From contig NZ_JBKBQM010000040.1 in the NCBI RefSeq assembly GCF_046292685.1, forward strand, positions 1-27,735: DNA of 27,735 nt. Reading direction: 5' to 3'. Shown here one piece after another: positions 26,825 through 27,735 of this stretch (its first letter is position 1; each line of letters starts with the position of its first letter). The notes below the pieces were generated by a model. It saw only the letters and a program-made list of their open reading frames with translations. It made no database searches and was not told the DNA's origin. The DNA is from Wagnerdoeblera sp046292685 (GTDB lineage: Bacteria > Pseudomonadota > Alphaproteobacteria > Rhodobacterales > Rhodobacteraceae). The position numbers and the translations under genes were made by a program.

Positions 26825-26853
26825 CACATAGGGCGGTCGGCCGGCATTCTCAA
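26825..26853 (-). promoter_or_regulatory. candidate promoter of the oligoendopeptidase gene
   Basis: On the minus strand TTGAGA (26848-26853, 5 of 6 matches to the -35 consensus) is followed after exactly 17 nt by TATGTG (26825-26830, 3 of 6). It would give a leader of about 20-25 nt before the ATG at 26795. It lies between the gene and the insertion sequence. Confidence 0.45.
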
Positions 26854-26870
26854 CTGCCCAAACGCCCTAA

Positions 26871-27735
26871 CAGGCTGCTGAAGAAGTCAGCCCTCGACCC
26901 GGAGTTAGGAACATGATTCACCCTTTGCACGACAACGGTGGGGGTGATGATGCGCGGGACGGACGAGGCGAGCGGGTCGCTGTTCAGCTATGTCGATCTT
27001 GAAGAGCGCATCCCCGCCCGGCATCCGCTGCGCAAGATCCGGCAGGTGGTCAACGAGGCGCTGGCCAGTCTCGATGCCGAGTTCGAGGCGCTCTACACCG
27101 ATTTTGGCCGGCCCTCGATCGCGCCGGAGCGGTTGATCCGGGCGAGCCTGATCCAGATCCTGTTTTCGGTCCGCTCGGAGCGGCAGTTGATGGAGCAGAT
27201 GCAGTATAACCTGATGTTCCGCTGGTTCGTGGGCCTCGGCATCGACGATCCCGTCTGGGTGCCGACGGTCTTCACCAAGAACCGGGACCGGCTGCTGACC
27301 ACCGACATGTCGCGCAAGGTCATGGCGGCGATCCTGGCGCATCGCGAGGTCGCGCCGCTGTTGTCGGACGAGCACTTCTCGGTCGATGGCACGCTGGTCA
27401 AGGCCTGGGCTTCGATGAAGAGCTTCCAGCCGAAGGCTGATGATACGCCTCCCGACGACGATCCGGGCAACCCGCCCGGACCCGAGACCACCACCGAGGA
27501 TCAACCCCAGACGACCGATACCGACCCGATGTCCCGTCCAACCCGCCAGAGCCGCAATGCGGAAGTCGACTTCCGGGGCGAGAAGCGTTCCAACGCCACC
27601 CATGCCTCGACGACCGACCCGGAGGCGCGCCTCTACAAGAAGTCGCCGGGCACTGGTGCCATGCTCTGCTTCATCGGCCATGCGCTGATGGAGAACCGCT
27701 CCGGCCTGATCGTGCAGGGCGACCTGACCCAGGCC
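26871..27735 (+). mobile_element. left part of an IS5/IS4-type insertion sequence
   Basis: The element appears to begin near CAGGCTGCTGAAGAAGTC (26871-26888), which resembles terminal inverted repeats of this transposase group as I remember them. Base usage shifts here from the preceding gene's control region. The right end and target duplication lie beyond the window, so neither the boundary nor the family subgroup can be confirmed. Confidence 0.6.
26947..27735 (+). CDS. IS5/IS4-type DDE transposase, 3' end cut by the window edge
   Basis: This is an open frame of 263 codons running off the right edge, starting at ATG 26947 or the next ATG at 26950. The N-terminal DUF772-like domain contains SGSLFSYVDLEERIPARHPL, GRPSIAPERLIRASLIQ, MFRWFVGLGIDDPVW and FTKNRDRL. 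The first catalytic aspartate of the DDE triad is D147 in SVDGTLVKAWAS. A Pro/Asp/Thr-rich linker of about 40 residues follows. Then EKRSNATHASTTDPEARLYKK and FIGHALMENRSGL match the conserved middle of this transposase group. The remaining catalytic residues lie beyond the window. No frameshift is seen in the part present. Confidence 0.9.
   Translation, partial: MMRGTDEASGSLFSYVDLEERIPARHPLRKIRQVVNEALASLDAEFEALYTDFGRPSIAPERLIRASLIQILFSVRSERQLMEQMQYNLMFRWFVGLGIDDPVWVPTVFTKNRDRLLTTDMSRKVMAAILAHREVAPLLSDEHFSVDGTLVKAWASMKSFQPKADDTPPDDDPGNPPGPETTTEDQPQTTDTDPMSRPTRQSRNAEVDFRGEKRSNATHASTTDPEARLYKKSPGTGAMLCFIGHALMENRSGLIVQGDLTQA

Noticed and set aside
24858..26831. Plus-strand open frame of 657 codons opposite the oligoendopeptidase
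   Set aside because: It is the complement of a gene with an intact HELGH motif. The translation is rich in His, Arg and Gln and matches no family I know.
27420..27545. Pro/Asp/Thr-rich segment in the transposase as a possible foreign insertion or frameshift
   Set aside because: The reading frame is unbroken and recognisable transposase sequence resumes afterwards. Linkers of variable length at this place occur in this transposase group.

Overview
The window is GC-rich (roughly two-thirds G+C by eye), densely coding chromosomal DNA of a Rhodobacteraceae-type alphaproteobacterium. That placement rests on the dnaG-rpoD pair without rpsU, the RHH_4-type ribbon-helix-helix protein, the gene content of the Tad pilus locus, and one intergenic copy of a CCCCCGAGGATATTT motif that I associate with this family from memory. 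No database search was possible, so the placement is an inference.

Layout. 101-4177 (+): DNA primase (dnaG) and the housekeeping sigma factor (rpoD), closed by a perfect bidirectional terminator. 4206-6333 (-): an acyl-CoA synthetase-like ligase overlapping a small lipoprotein gene. 6420-7424 (+): moaA for molybdenum cofactor, followed by a terminator shared with a convergent tRNA-Leu(CAG) at 7551-7635 (-). 7836-13507 (+): a run of overlapping genes coding for a complex I NDUFA9-like SDR, a histone-deacetylase-family hydrolase, xseB, ispA, dxs and an MTA/SAH nucleosidase-like protein. It contains the isoprenoid precursor steps DXP synthase and farnesyl diphosphate synthase. 13611-15155: a methyltransferase (-) divergent from a YeeZ-like SDR (+). 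15165-15409 (-): remnants of a broken conserved gene. 15490-15714 (+): the ribbon-helix-helix protein.

15933-24886 (+) is the main accessory block, a Tad/Flp-type pilus secretion locus. It runs secretin (CpaC/RcpA), OmpA-like lipoprotein, CpaE/TadZ, CpaF/TadA ATPase, TadB, TadC, two TPR lipoproteins (TadD-like) and the CpaA/TadV prepilin peptidase. The genes are nearly contiguous except for a 239-nt AT-richer gap before cpaE. No Flp pilin, CpaB or TadE/F/G pseudopilin gene is visible, so the structural subunits must lie elsewhere if the pilus is functional. 24963-26795 (-) is an M3-family oligoendopeptidase convergent with the pilus block. From about 26871 to the right edge is the left part of an IS5/IS4-type insertion sequence whose transposase is cut by the window end.

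Most of the window is ordinary for the group. The points I find most worth checking are the decayed gene at 15165-15409, the composition of the Tad locus, and the CpaE ATP-binding loop in which both signature lysines are replaced by alanine. I did not find a convincing undescribed system.
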